Assembly (NCBI RefSeq): GCF_008629655.1 | Contig: NZ_VWSG01000005.1 | Location: 186,001 to 250,000 of the forward strand | Direction: 5' to 3' | DNA: 64,000 nucleotides | Origin: Paenimyroides baculatum | GTDB lineage: Bacteria > Bacteroidota > Bacteroidia > Flavobacteriales > Flavobacteriaceae | Shown: one piece after another, positions 37,225-44,571 of the stretch | Layout: each line of letters opens with the position of its first letter | Numbering within the stretch: position 1 is the stretch's first letter | The notes under the pieces: generated by a model | The model's input: only the letters and a program-made list of their open reading frames with translations | Told to the model about the DNA's origin: nothing | Databases searched by the model: none | Program-made: the position numbers and the translations under genes

Positions 37225-38529
37225 ATGAAACCAAAATCGTTTGAAAATATATACCATGTTCACAGAAATTCACGAGTAAAAAGGTGGTTCTATATTATTA
37301 TGGCACTCGCTATTATTACCCTTTTTCTGCCGTGGACTCAAAATATAAAAACTACGGGCACAGTAACCACGCTTTATCAGGAACAACGTCCGCAACTGCT
37401 TAATTCGCCAATTCCCGGTAGAATTACCAAATGGCATGTAAAAAACGGAGACTTCGTTAAAAAAGGCGATACCATACTGCAATTATCCGAAATTAAGGAA
37501 GATTATATGGATCCCTTACTTATTTCTCGAACATCGGATCAGGTTGAGGCAAAAAAAGGCGTGCGTGATTTTTACGAAGCCAAAATCGGAACTACCGATG
37601 CCCAGCTTGATGCACTGAACAGTTCCCGTGAACTGAAACTGCAGCAGTTAAAAGTAAAAATACAGCAGCTGAACAACAAACTGGCTGCCGAAGAAGCCGA
37701 ATTAAAAGCAGCAAACAACGAAATGAACCTTTCGGCAGACCAATACGAACGCCAGCAAAAAATGTACGATGAAGGCTTGGTATCACTTACGCAATTCCAA
37801 CAACGCAGTGTATCGTATCAAAATGCGCTAGCCAAGAAAACCGCTGCCGAAAACAAACTGGCACAAACGCGTCAGGAAGTTATCACCGTAAACATTGAAC
37901 AAAATGCCACCGTGCAGGATTATACCGAAAAACTGAGTAAAATTCAAGGCGAGCGTTTTACAAGCATGGGGCAGATTGAAAGCAGTTCGGGGGAAATTGC
38001 CAAACTAGAAAATCAAATGTCGAACTATAAAATTCGTCAGGGATTGTATTTTGTTTTGGCATCGCAAGACGGTCAGATCGTTCAACTAACCAAATCGGGT
38101 ATCGGCGAAATACTGAAAGACGGCGAAAGCATCGGATCAATCGTTCCGTTGAATGTTGATTATGCCGTTGAAATTTACATAAAACCGGTAGATCTACCTT
38201 TAGTAAAACCCGGGCAACGTGTGATGTGTATTTTTGACGGTTTTCCTGCAATCGTATTTTCGGGATGGCCCAACACAAGTTACGGAGTCTTTGCAGGTAA
38301 AGTAATTGCCGTTGAAAGCAACATAACCACTAACGGACTTTTCAAGGCACTGGTTGTTGAAGAGAAAGGTAAAAAACCATGGCCGCCTCAAATAAAAATG
38401 GGTGCCGGTGTTCAGGGAATCGCTATTTTAAACGATGTGCCGATCTGGTACGAACTGTGGCGAAACATCAATGGTTTCCCTGCTGATTATTATACCGTGA
38501 AAACCGATAAATCTACCCAGAAGAAATGA
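37225..38529 (+). CDS. HlyD-type membrane fusion protein
   Basis: A 434-residue periplasmic adaptor. A short cytoplasmic N-terminus is followed by one membrane helix (RWFYIIMALAIITLFLPW), then a biotinyl-lipoyl half (PIPGRITKWHVKNGDFVKKGDTILQLSE). A long coiled-coil hairpin follows (about 120-260), then the second lipoyl half (LASQDGQIVQLTKSGIGEILKDGESIG) and a beta-barrel. It should link the inner-membrane ABC protein to the outer-membrane TolC-like channel. It starts 18 bases after the ABC gene and overlaps the next gene by 4 bases. Confidence 0.88.
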   Translation: MKPKSFENIYHVHRNSRVKRWFYIIMALAIITLFLPWTQNIKTTGTVTTLYQEQRPQLLNSPIPGRITKWHVKNGDFVKKGDTILQLSEIKEDYMDPLLISRTSDQVEAKKGVRDFYEAKIGTTDAQLDALNSSRELKLQQLKVKIQQLNNKLAAEEAELKAANNEMNLSADQYERQQKMYDEGLVSLTQFQQRSVSYQNALAKKTAAENKLAQTRQEVITVNIEQNATVQDYTEKLSKIQGERFTSMGQIESSSGEIAKLENQMSNYKIRQGLYFVLASQDGQIVQLTKSGIGEILKDGESIGSIVPLNVDYAVEIYIKPVDLPLVKPGQRVMCIFDGFPAIVFSGWPNTSYGVFAGKVIAVESNITTNGLFKALVVEEKGKKPWPPQIKMGAGVQGIAILNDVPIWYELWRNINGFPADYYTVKTDKSTQKK

Positions 38530-39932
38530 TAAAGTTCAGCAATATCGTTTTTACCTTACTAATGTTTGTTAGCATTGCCGGTTTTGGGCAGGATACATTG
38601 CGCATGAGCCACAAAGAATTTATTTCTATTGTTAAGAGTTATCATCCGCTGGCTTACAACTACCGTTTGCAGAATCAGATTGCCGAAGCTGAAATTCAAA
38701 AAGCCCGCGGAAATTTTGATCCGTTGGTTGATGCCAAAAACGGTTCTAAAACAATAGACGGAACAGAATATTACAAGCAGACCAATGTGGGTTTGGAAAT
38801 TCCTACCTGGTACGGTATCGAACTAAACGGAAGTTACAACTACATTAACGGACAAAAACTAAACAATAGCGATACCAGAGGCGGTCTGTATCAGTTTGGT
38901 GTAACGGTTCCATTGGCAAAAAACCTTTTATACGATACACGTCGGGCATTGTTAGATCAGGCAAAATCTGCTTTGCAAATGACACAGGCAGAACAGAAAT
39001 TGCTCACGAATGAACTATTGCTTAATGCTGATAATGCCTATTGGAACTGGGTGCGATTATACGAAAATTATCTATTACAAAGTCGCACCGTTTCTATAAA
39101 CGAAGAACGTCTGATTCTTACCAAAAAAACCTACGAATATGGCGAACGTGCAGCCATTGACACTACCGAAGTGGTTTCGCAACTGCAGAGTTACGAAGTA
39201 GAAAAGCAGGATGCTTACCTTAAATTTGTAAAGGCAACACAAGAACTTTCGCTTTATTTATGGACAGAAAACCAGCAACCTTATGACGTGGAACAACTGA
39301 TAATTCCATCGCAAAAAATAACACAGGCAGAATCGTATGAAAATTACGGTATGTTGCTTGCATTAATCGATCAACGGGATATTAACCGCCATGCTGCATT
39401 GCAATATTATCAACAGAAATTCAATATTCTGGAAAGTCAGCGCAGGCTGAAGCGACAGAGTTTGCTGCCAAAATTAGATTTTACCTATAACTTTTTCAAC
39501 AAAGAAAGTTACGAAACCGAACTGCTGCCCCTTTTTGAAAACAATTACCAGTACGGTTTAAAGCTCGAAATTCCTATATTTTTAAGACAGGCACGCGCCG
39601 ATTATCAGATTGCCAAATATAAAATTGAACAAAACCAGTTTGATGCCGAATACAAACAGCAGGAACTGAATGCAAAAATCACGGCATATAAAAATGAGGT
39701 TATAAGTTATCAGTTGCAAATAAGCCTGATGCAAAACAACATTGAAAACTATAAACGCTTGTTAAGTGCTGAAGAAATAAGGTTCAGCAACGGTGAAAGT
39801 TCTCTTTTTTTAATAAATACCCGTGAAAATAAATTATTAGAAGCAGAACAAAAGCTGTTAGACCTTCGGTTGAAATTCATTAACAGCTACAACCAGTTAA
39901 AATGGTTTAACGAAAATTTTGAAGGTAAATAA
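38526..39932 (+). CDS. TolC-family outer-membrane efflux protein
   Basis: A 468-residue protein with a signal peptide (about residues 1-21, ending SIAGFGQ) and two long helical repeats typical of TolC, each with Asn/Gln/Ala-rich heptads (ALDQAKSALQMTQAEQKLL-type and the closing ENKLLEAEQKLLDLRLKFINSYNQL). The start ATG overlaps the HlyD stop (ATGA), indicating translational coupling. It completes the ABC-HlyD-TolC exporter. No cargo gene is visible; the fimbrial proteins have their own pathway. Confidence 0.88.
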   Translation: MIKFSNIVFTLLMFVSIAGFGQDTLRMSHKEFISIVKSYHPLAYNYRLQNQIAEAEIQKARGNFDPLVDAKNGSKTIDGTEYYKQTNVGLEIPTWYGIELNGSYNYINGQKLNNSDTRGGLYQFGVTVPLAKNLLYDTRRALLDQAKSALQMTQAEQKLLTNELLLNADNAYWNWVRLYENYLLQSRTVSINEERLILTKKTYEYGERAAIDTTEVVSQLQSYEVEKQDAYLKFVKATQELSLYLWTENQQPYDVEQLIIPSQKITQAESYENYGMLLALIDQRDINRHAALQYYQQKFNILESQRRLKRQSLLPKLDFTYNFFNKESYETELLPLFENNYQYGLKLEIPIFLRQARADYQIAKYKIEQNQFDAEYKQQELNAKITAYKNEVISYQLQISLMQNNIENYKRLLSAEEIRFSNGESSLFLINTRENKLLEAEQKLLDLRLKFINSYNQLKWFNENFEGK

Positions 39933-40248
39933 TAAGGATTGTACTTTTTAAAATAAATATTATTAGTTATTGATTGATATTAGGTTTGGCATAGGTTTAA
40001 AATACAAAAAAGTAAAATAGTACATTAGAGATTTCCCGGCAGATCAAATTGACGAATCGCGTCATTTTTAATGGGTATGATATTTATATATGGCTACAAG
40101 TGTAAATGGGTACGTATAAAAATGGATGTAAACCATAGTGAGATTTACTTTTTTAATATTTTTATAAAAAAATCACTAATTTTAAATATAAAATAAAAAA
40201 TTATTAGAATTTAACTTAAATTTACAATATAATTTTTAGATATTTTTT
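39933..40248. other. Intergenic region after the exporter operon
   Basis: About 315 bases, A/T-rich, with no gene or hairpin terminator recognised. Confidence 0.4.
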
Positions 40249-40557
40249 ATGATTAAAATACTACTTTTATTGATAGGCTACCCCTATAAGGATGTTGATA
40301 GCTTTGTCTGGCAAAATAATAAAATGTACCGGTCTTTAGTACTTAACAAAATACTTAAACAGAAGAAAGAAATAGGTTTTAGTAAAAAAGAACTTGAGAA
40401 CAAATACGGACCTGCAAATACCATATACAATTCAGGTGCATGGAGCTATGATGTGCCCAAATTGTGGCTAAGAAAAAAGAAATGCGTACTTAACTTCTAT
40501 TTTGACTTGGAAGATAAGGTTTTTCAAATAAGGCGAAAATACCGCGTGCGTTATTAA
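40249..40557 (+). CDS. Conserved small protein next to the guide-RNA array
   Basis: A 102-residue basic protein of unknown function. It begins with a short hydrophobic stretch (MIKILLLLIGYPY) and has a C-terminal part (KELENKYGPANTIYNSGAWSYDVPKL, then CVLNFYFDLEDKVFQIRRKYR) whose layout recalls the BamE/SmpA fold: a 'lGpP' turn, a Trp-Tyr strand, then an 'l.f.Fd.d.kV' strand. That likeness is weak. A full-length paralogue with two stop codons lies at 26896. Both copies sit beside scaffold repeats, so the gene seems to travel with them. It runs towards the array, whose RNAs would be read from the other strand. Confidence 0.6.
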   Translation: MIKILLLLIGYPYKDVDSFVWQNNKMYRSLVLNKILKQKKEIGFSKKELENKYGPANTIYNSGAWSYDVPKLWLRKKKCVLNFYFDLEDKVFQIRRKYRVRY

Positions 40558-40617
40558 TTCTATGATCTACGCTTACCATTTCGACAACTTAGCTGAATAA
40601 CCAATCCACCTTTTGAT

Positions 40618-40708
40618 ACAAATAACTATCTTAAAGTTGTATATGCCTACTACATTCCGCGAATGTTAACCAACAACCGTACCTTACGGGTGTACAGGCA
40701 CCCTCAAT
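40618..40708 (-). ncRNA. Candidate guide RNA 1 (outermost, diverged)
   Basis: On the minus strand: first hairpin GGGTG-CCTGTA-CACCC, a damaged middle pairing, a weak last hairpin (ATGT...GCAT), then the variable segment CAACTTTAAGATAGTTA. No clear T-run follows. This is the most diverged of the four tandem copies and the furthest from the Cas12f-like gene. Its variable segment shares CAACTT-AAGAT with copy B at 27431. Confidence 0.45.
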
Positions 40709-40866
40709 ATATTTTATTAAAAACATCACTTAAACAATTCTTGAACAATTTTTTTTATTTTACTTTTACAAAACGGCGTCAAGATCTTAAAGCACAATTA
40801 AAATTATTTAGCTACATATCAAATTGTAATATGCTTAGTACCTGAAAAACATCTTTTATATCTTAG

Positions 40867-40957
40867 TAAAAAATTTTTCGGTTCAGCTATATATGCTTGC
40901 ACATTCAGTGAGTGTTAACCAACAACCTCACCATACGGGTGTATAGGCACCCTCAAT
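40867..40957 (-). ncRNA. Candidate guide RNA 2
   Basis: Minus strand: GGGTG-CCTATA-CACCC hairpin, GTGAG/CTCAC pairing, and ATGT-GCAA-GCAT hairpin with a GNRA loop. The variable segment TAGCTGAACCGAAAA and a T-run follow. The structured part matches units 3 and 4 almost exactly. Confidence 0.65.
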
Positions 40958-41116
40958 ATATTGTATTAAAAACATCACTTATACAATTCTTGAACAATTT
41001 TTTATAATTTACTTTTACAAAATGGTCAGTAGATCTTAAAGTACAATTAAAATTATTTAGCTACATATCAAATGGTAATATGCTTAGTACCCGACAAACA
41101 TCTTTTATATCTTAGT

Positions 41117-41206
41117 AGAAAAATTTTCGGTTTCGCTATATATGCTTGCACATTCAGTGAGTGTTAACCAACAACCTCGCCTTACGGGTGTATAGGCACC
41201 CTCAAT
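41117..41206 (-). ncRNA. Candidate guide RNA 3
   Basis: Same layout as unit 2, with ATGT-GCAA-GCAT as last hairpin and one mismatch in the middle pairing (GCGAG/CTCAC). The variable segment is TAGCGAAACCGAAAA, followed by a T-run. Confidence 0.65.
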
Positions 41207-41365
41207 ATATTTTATTAAAAACATCATTTAAGCAATTCTTGAACAATTTTTTGTATATTACTTTTACAAAAACGGCCAGAAGATCTTTAAGCACAAGTAA
41301 AATTATTTAGCTACATATCAAATTGTAATATGCTTAGTACCTGAAAAACATCTTTTATATCTTAG

Positions 41366-41456
41366 TAAAAAATCTTTCGGTTTTGCTATATATGCTTTCG
41401 CATTCAGTGAGTGTTAACCAACAACCTCACCTTACGGGTGTATAGGCACCCTCAAT
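41366..41456 (-). ncRNA. Candidate guide RNA 4, directly after the Cas12f-like gene
   Basis: Begins about 10 bases after the stop codon at 41467. Minus strand: hairpin 41436-41451 (GGGTG/CACCC), pairing 41407-41411 with 41426-41430 (GTGAG/CTCAC), and hairpin 41392-41403 (ATGC-GAAA-GCAT, GNRA loop). The variable segment TAGCAAAACCGAAAGA and a T-run follow. A structured RNA placed just past the effector gene, ending in a variable segment, is the arrangement known for TnpB omega RNAs and Cas12f guides. It could be processed from the sigma-dCas12f mRNA. Confidence 0.7.
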
Positions 41457-41466
41457 ATTTTGTTTA

Positions 41467-42564
41467 TCAGGCAGTAATCAATTCAATACCCGCCTTTTCA
41501 GCTTTATATTTTATCTTGCTCATCAGGTCGTAATAACTCCAGTTACGCAACACGAACTGTTCTTCTTTAGCTATTTCCGAATTTTGCTGCATATCCATCA
41601 ATACCAGCGTCGCTGCCTGGTGTTTTACACAAAAATCAACCAGCCTCCGGCTGTACTCATGCAACCGGCTGGCTATATAATTACTTTCCAAACTTTTAAA
41701 CCTATCAAGTGCCTTTAATTTTCGTTCCTTTCCTTTACCACCCCTACAATAGGTAACTGCTGCCTTGGTTCGGCTGTGTGCTGCCTGTATTGCCAGCCTT
41801 CGGTGTAAAAACTCTTCCTTATTACCAATCATCAAACTGTTCCTGCCTATGCGTACAAAAATGGGATGTTCTAATGACAATGAAGCTTCTGCTACTACAG
41901 CGGGTTTCAGGCGGTGCTTTTCTTTAGGTATTTCAAAAACCGGCATCCAGAAGATTTTCCCTTTTTCAAGCTTCATTCTTGAGGAGCAAAGTTTAACCTT
42001 CCCGTCAACCACCTGTTGTAATAATGCGTGCTTGTCTGTAAAATCCCTACCCAGATAAGTTTTAAACGGAAGCGAGAACAAAAGGAAACAAAATGCCTTT
42101 TTCTCCTCGTTATACTGCAGCCGTTTAATGCCTGGCACGCCGAAAAGGAACCCCTTGTCGGGTTTGAAATTATCTAAAGATCGCTTACCTGTAACATATT
42201 CTATATAGTATCTATTGAACTTTTTGATCAGCTCATTATTAAGTGAATTAAATATATTGGTAGGTATTTCCCCTTTAAAACGGTTACTAAGCATTCTGTA
42301 GGTACTACTGATGTGTGAACATTTAAGCATGCCGTTTGGATCTTTCTTTTCATCTGCCAACTTATACTTAACACCTTCAGACAGGTATAAAAAATCTTTA
42401 ATCATCGACTGCACATACAGGTGGCTCATGATAAGGTTTGCTGAACGCATGCACCTGTCCTGCCAAGTATATAATTTGTGCCAAACTTCTTTTTTTTCCT
42501 CAGCTGTTGGCAGATCAATGGTTATCTGTATTTTCCGGGCTAGTTTCATGGTTTCCTTACTCAT
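41467..42564 (-). CDS. Nuclease-dead Cas12f/TnpB-like RNA-guided protein (dCas12f)
   Basis: A 365-residue protein. The N-terminal half (EVWHKLYTWQDRCMRSANLI, KYKLADEKKDPNGMLKCSHISSTYRML) is the helical recognition part of Bacteroidota Cas12f relatives. The C-terminal half has the RuvC-like core: GKGKERKLKALDRFKSLESN (about 277-295), LHEYSRRLVDFCVKHQAATL, and NWSYYDLMSKIKYKAEKAGI. The expected RuvC-I Asp falls on Ser in VAEASLSLEHPI (near 228), the RuvC-II Glu on Met in LVLMDMQ (near 323), and the protein ends before RuvC-III and the zinc finger. It should bind RNA and DNA but not cut. The start at 42564 lies 10 bases after the sigma stop; the longer frame to 42696 would overlap the sigma gene and lacks family likeness. 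Confidence 0.85.
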   Translation of the reverse strand: MSKETMKLARKIQITIDLPTAEEKKEVWHKLYTWQDRCMRSANLIMSHLYVQSMIKDFLYLSEGVKYKLADEKKDPNGMLKCSHISSTYRMLSNRFKGEIPTNIFNSLNNELIKKFNRYYIEYVTGKRSLDNFKPDKGFLFGVPGIKRLQYNEEKKAFCFLLFSLPFKTYLGRDFTDKHALLQQVVDGKVKLCSSRMKLEKGKIFWMPVFEIPKEKHRLKPAVVAEASLSLEHPIFVRIGRNSLMIGNKEEFLHRRLAIQAAHSRTKAAVTYCRGGKGKERKLKALDRFKSLESNYIASRLHEYSRRLVDFCVKHQAATLVLMDMQQNSEIAKEEQFVLRNWSYYDLMSKIKYKAEKAGIELITA

Positions 42565-42574
42565 AATAACAAAT

Positions 42575-43342
42575 TTAAAGTGATTGTATTTTATGCTGCT
42601 GCGCAAACTTATATGCTGCCATAAATTCTTCGTGCACCTGCGTTTGGGAAAGGTTGAGTTGTTCGGCGATGGCTGCAAATGAAAATTTCTTTTCACAGCG
42701 CAGCTTTAAAACCTGTGACTGCCTTTCGCTCACAGCGTTCTGCTCCAATTCTGGGTTAAACTTCTTTTCGTTCCTGTTTCTTACAGCAACTATTTTTTTT
42801 ATATCTTCAATTGCCCTATTTACCTCGTCTACCGTTTGTCTGGTATTTTTTCCCATCACCTGCGCAATTTGTTTATATCTGAAACCATATTTCAGGCAAA
42901 GATTGATAAGTTGCCTTCGTTCCGGCTTAATGAGCGGCAGTACGTTGGTTATCAAATCGAACAATTTTTGTTGCGATTCCTGATACTTCAGGTTTTCAAT
43001 TCCATCCGCGGGATCGTAACCTGCAAGATAGTTCTGAAAATTTTCATAGCTTTCCAAGGAATTTACCGTTCTAAAAAATTTATTTCTTGGTTTGTAATAA
43101 TGCGACAAACAGGATCTTTTCATAACATATTGCAAGAAAAACAGTATATGCATTGGGTCTTGTATTTTTTCGCGACAATCCCATAACCTTAAAAAAGTAT
43201 CCTGTACCAGGTTTTCCACCTCATACTCATCATCTATTATTCTTTTACCCAACCAAAAGATTCTTCTGCTGTATTGGGCATGAATTTTTTCTAATGCAGC
43301 AGGGTCGCCTTTTTTTAATAATTCAAAGTTTTGTTGTGGCAT
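42575..43342 (-). CDS. ECF-type sigma factor encoded with dCas12f
   Basis: A 255-residue sigma-70-family protein. Region 2 spans about 17-82 (IHAQYSRRIFWLGKRIIDDEYEVENLVQDTFLRLWDCREKI), the core-polymerase-binding part. Two helix-turn-helix segments of region-4 type follow: one at ~130-183 (LIKPERRQLINLCLKYGFRYKQIAQVMGKN) and a second at ~204-248 (SERQSQVLKLRCEKKFSFAAIAEQLNLSQTQVHEEF). ECF factors normally have one. No anti-sigma gene lies next to it. The dCas12f gene starts 10 bases downstream on the same strand, so the two are surely co-expressed and probably partners in RNA-guided transcription. Confidence 0.85.
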   Translation of the reverse strand: MPQQNFELLKKGDPAALEKIHAQYSRRIFWLGKRIIDDEYEVENLVQDTFLRLWDCREKIQDPMHILFFLQYVMKRSCLSHYYKPRNKFFRTVNSLESYENFQNYLAGYDPADGIENLKYQESQQKLFDLITNVLPLIKPERRQLINLCLKYGFRYKQIAQVMGKNTRQTVDEVNRAIEDIKKIVAVRNRNEKKFNPELEQNAVSERQSQVLKLRCEKKFSFAAIAEQLNLSQTQVHEEFMAAYKFAQQHKIQSL

Positions 43343-43379
43343 AATAGTGGGGTTTTATATTATACAAGTTGTGTTTCCT

Positions 43380-43412
43380 CTCCTGCAAGGTTTTATAAAC
43401 CTTGTAGGTTTA
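43380..43412. repeat. Dispersed palindrome upstream of the sigma factor
   Basis: CCTGCAAGGTTT and AAACCTTGTAGG form a near-perfect inverted repeat. Similar palindromes occur between genes in many Flavobacteriaceae. It lies about 40-70 bases upstream of the sigma-factor start. Confidence 0.6.
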
Positions 43413-43452
43413 TTTTTTTAGATTTCTACTTTTACTGCACTCCTTTTTTAAA

Positions 43453-43513
43453 TCAAAAATCCAATAGATCTATCCGCACTGTCATGCTGCACTCCGATGC
43501 AGCATCGCGTCCA
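43453..43513. repeat. Dispersed palindromic repeat, copy 1
   Basis: AATCCAATAGATCTATCCGCACTGTCATGCTG is shared with copy 2 at 44004. Here it ends in ATGCTGCA/TGCAGCAT, a perfect 8-bp inverted repeat. Confidence 0.8.
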
Positions 43514-44003
43514 ATTTTTAATTTCTATTGTTCATTTTATCTTGATTATTCATGCTATCACATTTTAAGTATAGGAATTCATGAACCTAAAGGTTTCAAA
43601 ACGAACCAAAAATTACTCAGTGATATTATTATGCTTTAGTGTTCGTGAATCTGCGAGCAAAGTCATTTAGACTATAATAACAAATTCATGTGCTCTTGAT
43701 TTCAAGACTCTATAAAAAAGTCTACTCTTCATATTTTTCCACTAAACAAAATAATACTCGTTTCACTTCAAATGCAAACGACAGTGCAGCATTCATGAGA
43801 ACAAAAACAAAATAGAAACGCTCGAATAAAAGTCTTTTTTTTTAATCTTGCCTCATCCTTAAAACGGTCAATTTAAATTTTGAATACTATAGAATCGAAA
43901 CGTCAATTTGTTCCCCGATTCTTTTACGCATTCCTCAATTAATTGACACTCGTTTTACTGATAATGGCGCTTTAATTCTCGAAACTAAACCATTTCATTG
44001 GTA

Positions 44004-44062
44004 ATCAAAATCCAATAGATCTATCCGCACTGTCATGCTGAACTAGTTTCAGCATCACATCC
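44004..44062. repeat. Dispersed palindromic repeat, copy 2
   Basis: Same leader as copy 1, ending in TGCTGAA-CTAGT-TTCAGCA. Confidence 0.8.
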
Positions 44063-44087
44063 TATCTTTATATCACTTTCAGCTTCG

Positions 44088-44165
44088 GAATATAATAAAG
44101 CCAAAGCTTAAATGAGGCTTCTCCACATAGCCCAAAAAAAGCTTTGGGTTTATGTGTTTTATTCT
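44088..44165. repeat. Dispersed element with CCAAAGCTT/AAGCTTTGG arms
   Basis: GAATATAATAAAGCCAAAGCTT ... CATAGCCC...AAGCTTTGGGTTTATGTG. A related copy lies at 26590-26665. Confidence 0.6.
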
Positions 44166-44461
44166 CTTTTTTCAGAGCTTCGGCACACAACGCTCCCGGT
44201 TTTTAACTACTTCAATCAACTAACTATATTAATATTTATCTATTATGGTTTGGAAGCTGTTATGTGCTTTGCTCTACTTACAGGGCTAACTTTTTGTATA
44301 TTGTAATTGTTTTTTAGCTGTAAGATTTATCTTCTTATATTTTGCTTTTTTATATTGCTTCATATCATTATAATTTTCTGTTTAGGTTGTCATTTTGAAC
44401 TAAGTGAAAGATCTCTTCTGATTTCAATCCCTATTGATCGTAATTCATAGAACTATTTTCC

Positions 44462-44545
44462 AGTCAAAAATCGAATAAAGCTATACATCCGGTCATGCTG
44501 CACTTCCACTAAAGCGAGACAAGCCATGCAGCATCGCATCCTAAC
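44462..44545. repeat. Dispersed palindromic repeat, copy 3
   Basis: A diverged leader (AATCGAATAAAGCTATACATCCGGTCATGCTG) is followed by ATGCTGCA...TGCAGCAT arms with a longer loop than in copies 1 and 2. Confidence 0.6.
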
Positions 44546-44571
44546 ATATCTCCACCTTGTCATCTTGATTT

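Larger units (their letters stand above)
40639..41466. repeat. Tandem array of 249-250-bp units (3.3 copies)
   Basis: The anchor GGGTGTA occurs at 40688, 40937, 41186 and 41436, giving periods of 249, 249 and 250 bp. The last unit is cut short by the stop codon of the Cas12f-like gene. Each unit has a ~70-bp structured part, then ~180 bp of A/T-rich sequence that is also conserved between units. The units differ by scattered substitutions, including in the variable segment just past the structured part. Confidence 0.95.
43413..44571. other. Decayed intergenic DNA upstream of the sigma-dCas12f operon
   Basis: About 1.2 kb without a recognisable gene, holding several copies of dispersed palindromic repeats. 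Short open frames here (43331-43639, 44112-44306) overlap palindromes and look spurious. The sigma-factor promoter must lie in its left end, but I could not assign -33/-7 boxes. Confidence 0.5.

Noticed and set aside
40618..41457. Classical CRISPR array
   Set aside because: Repeat spacing is 249-250 bp, the DNA between structured parts is itself conserved, and no cas1/cas2 is present. A multi-copy guide-RNA array explains it better.
41467..42564. Active TnpB of an IS605/IS607 element
   Set aside because: Catalytic residues and the zinc finger are missing, no TnpA is present, and the gene is tied to a sigma factor.
43331..44306. Short plus-strand open frames (43331-43639 and 44112-44306)
   Set aside because: Both run through palindromic repeats; no conservation is visible.
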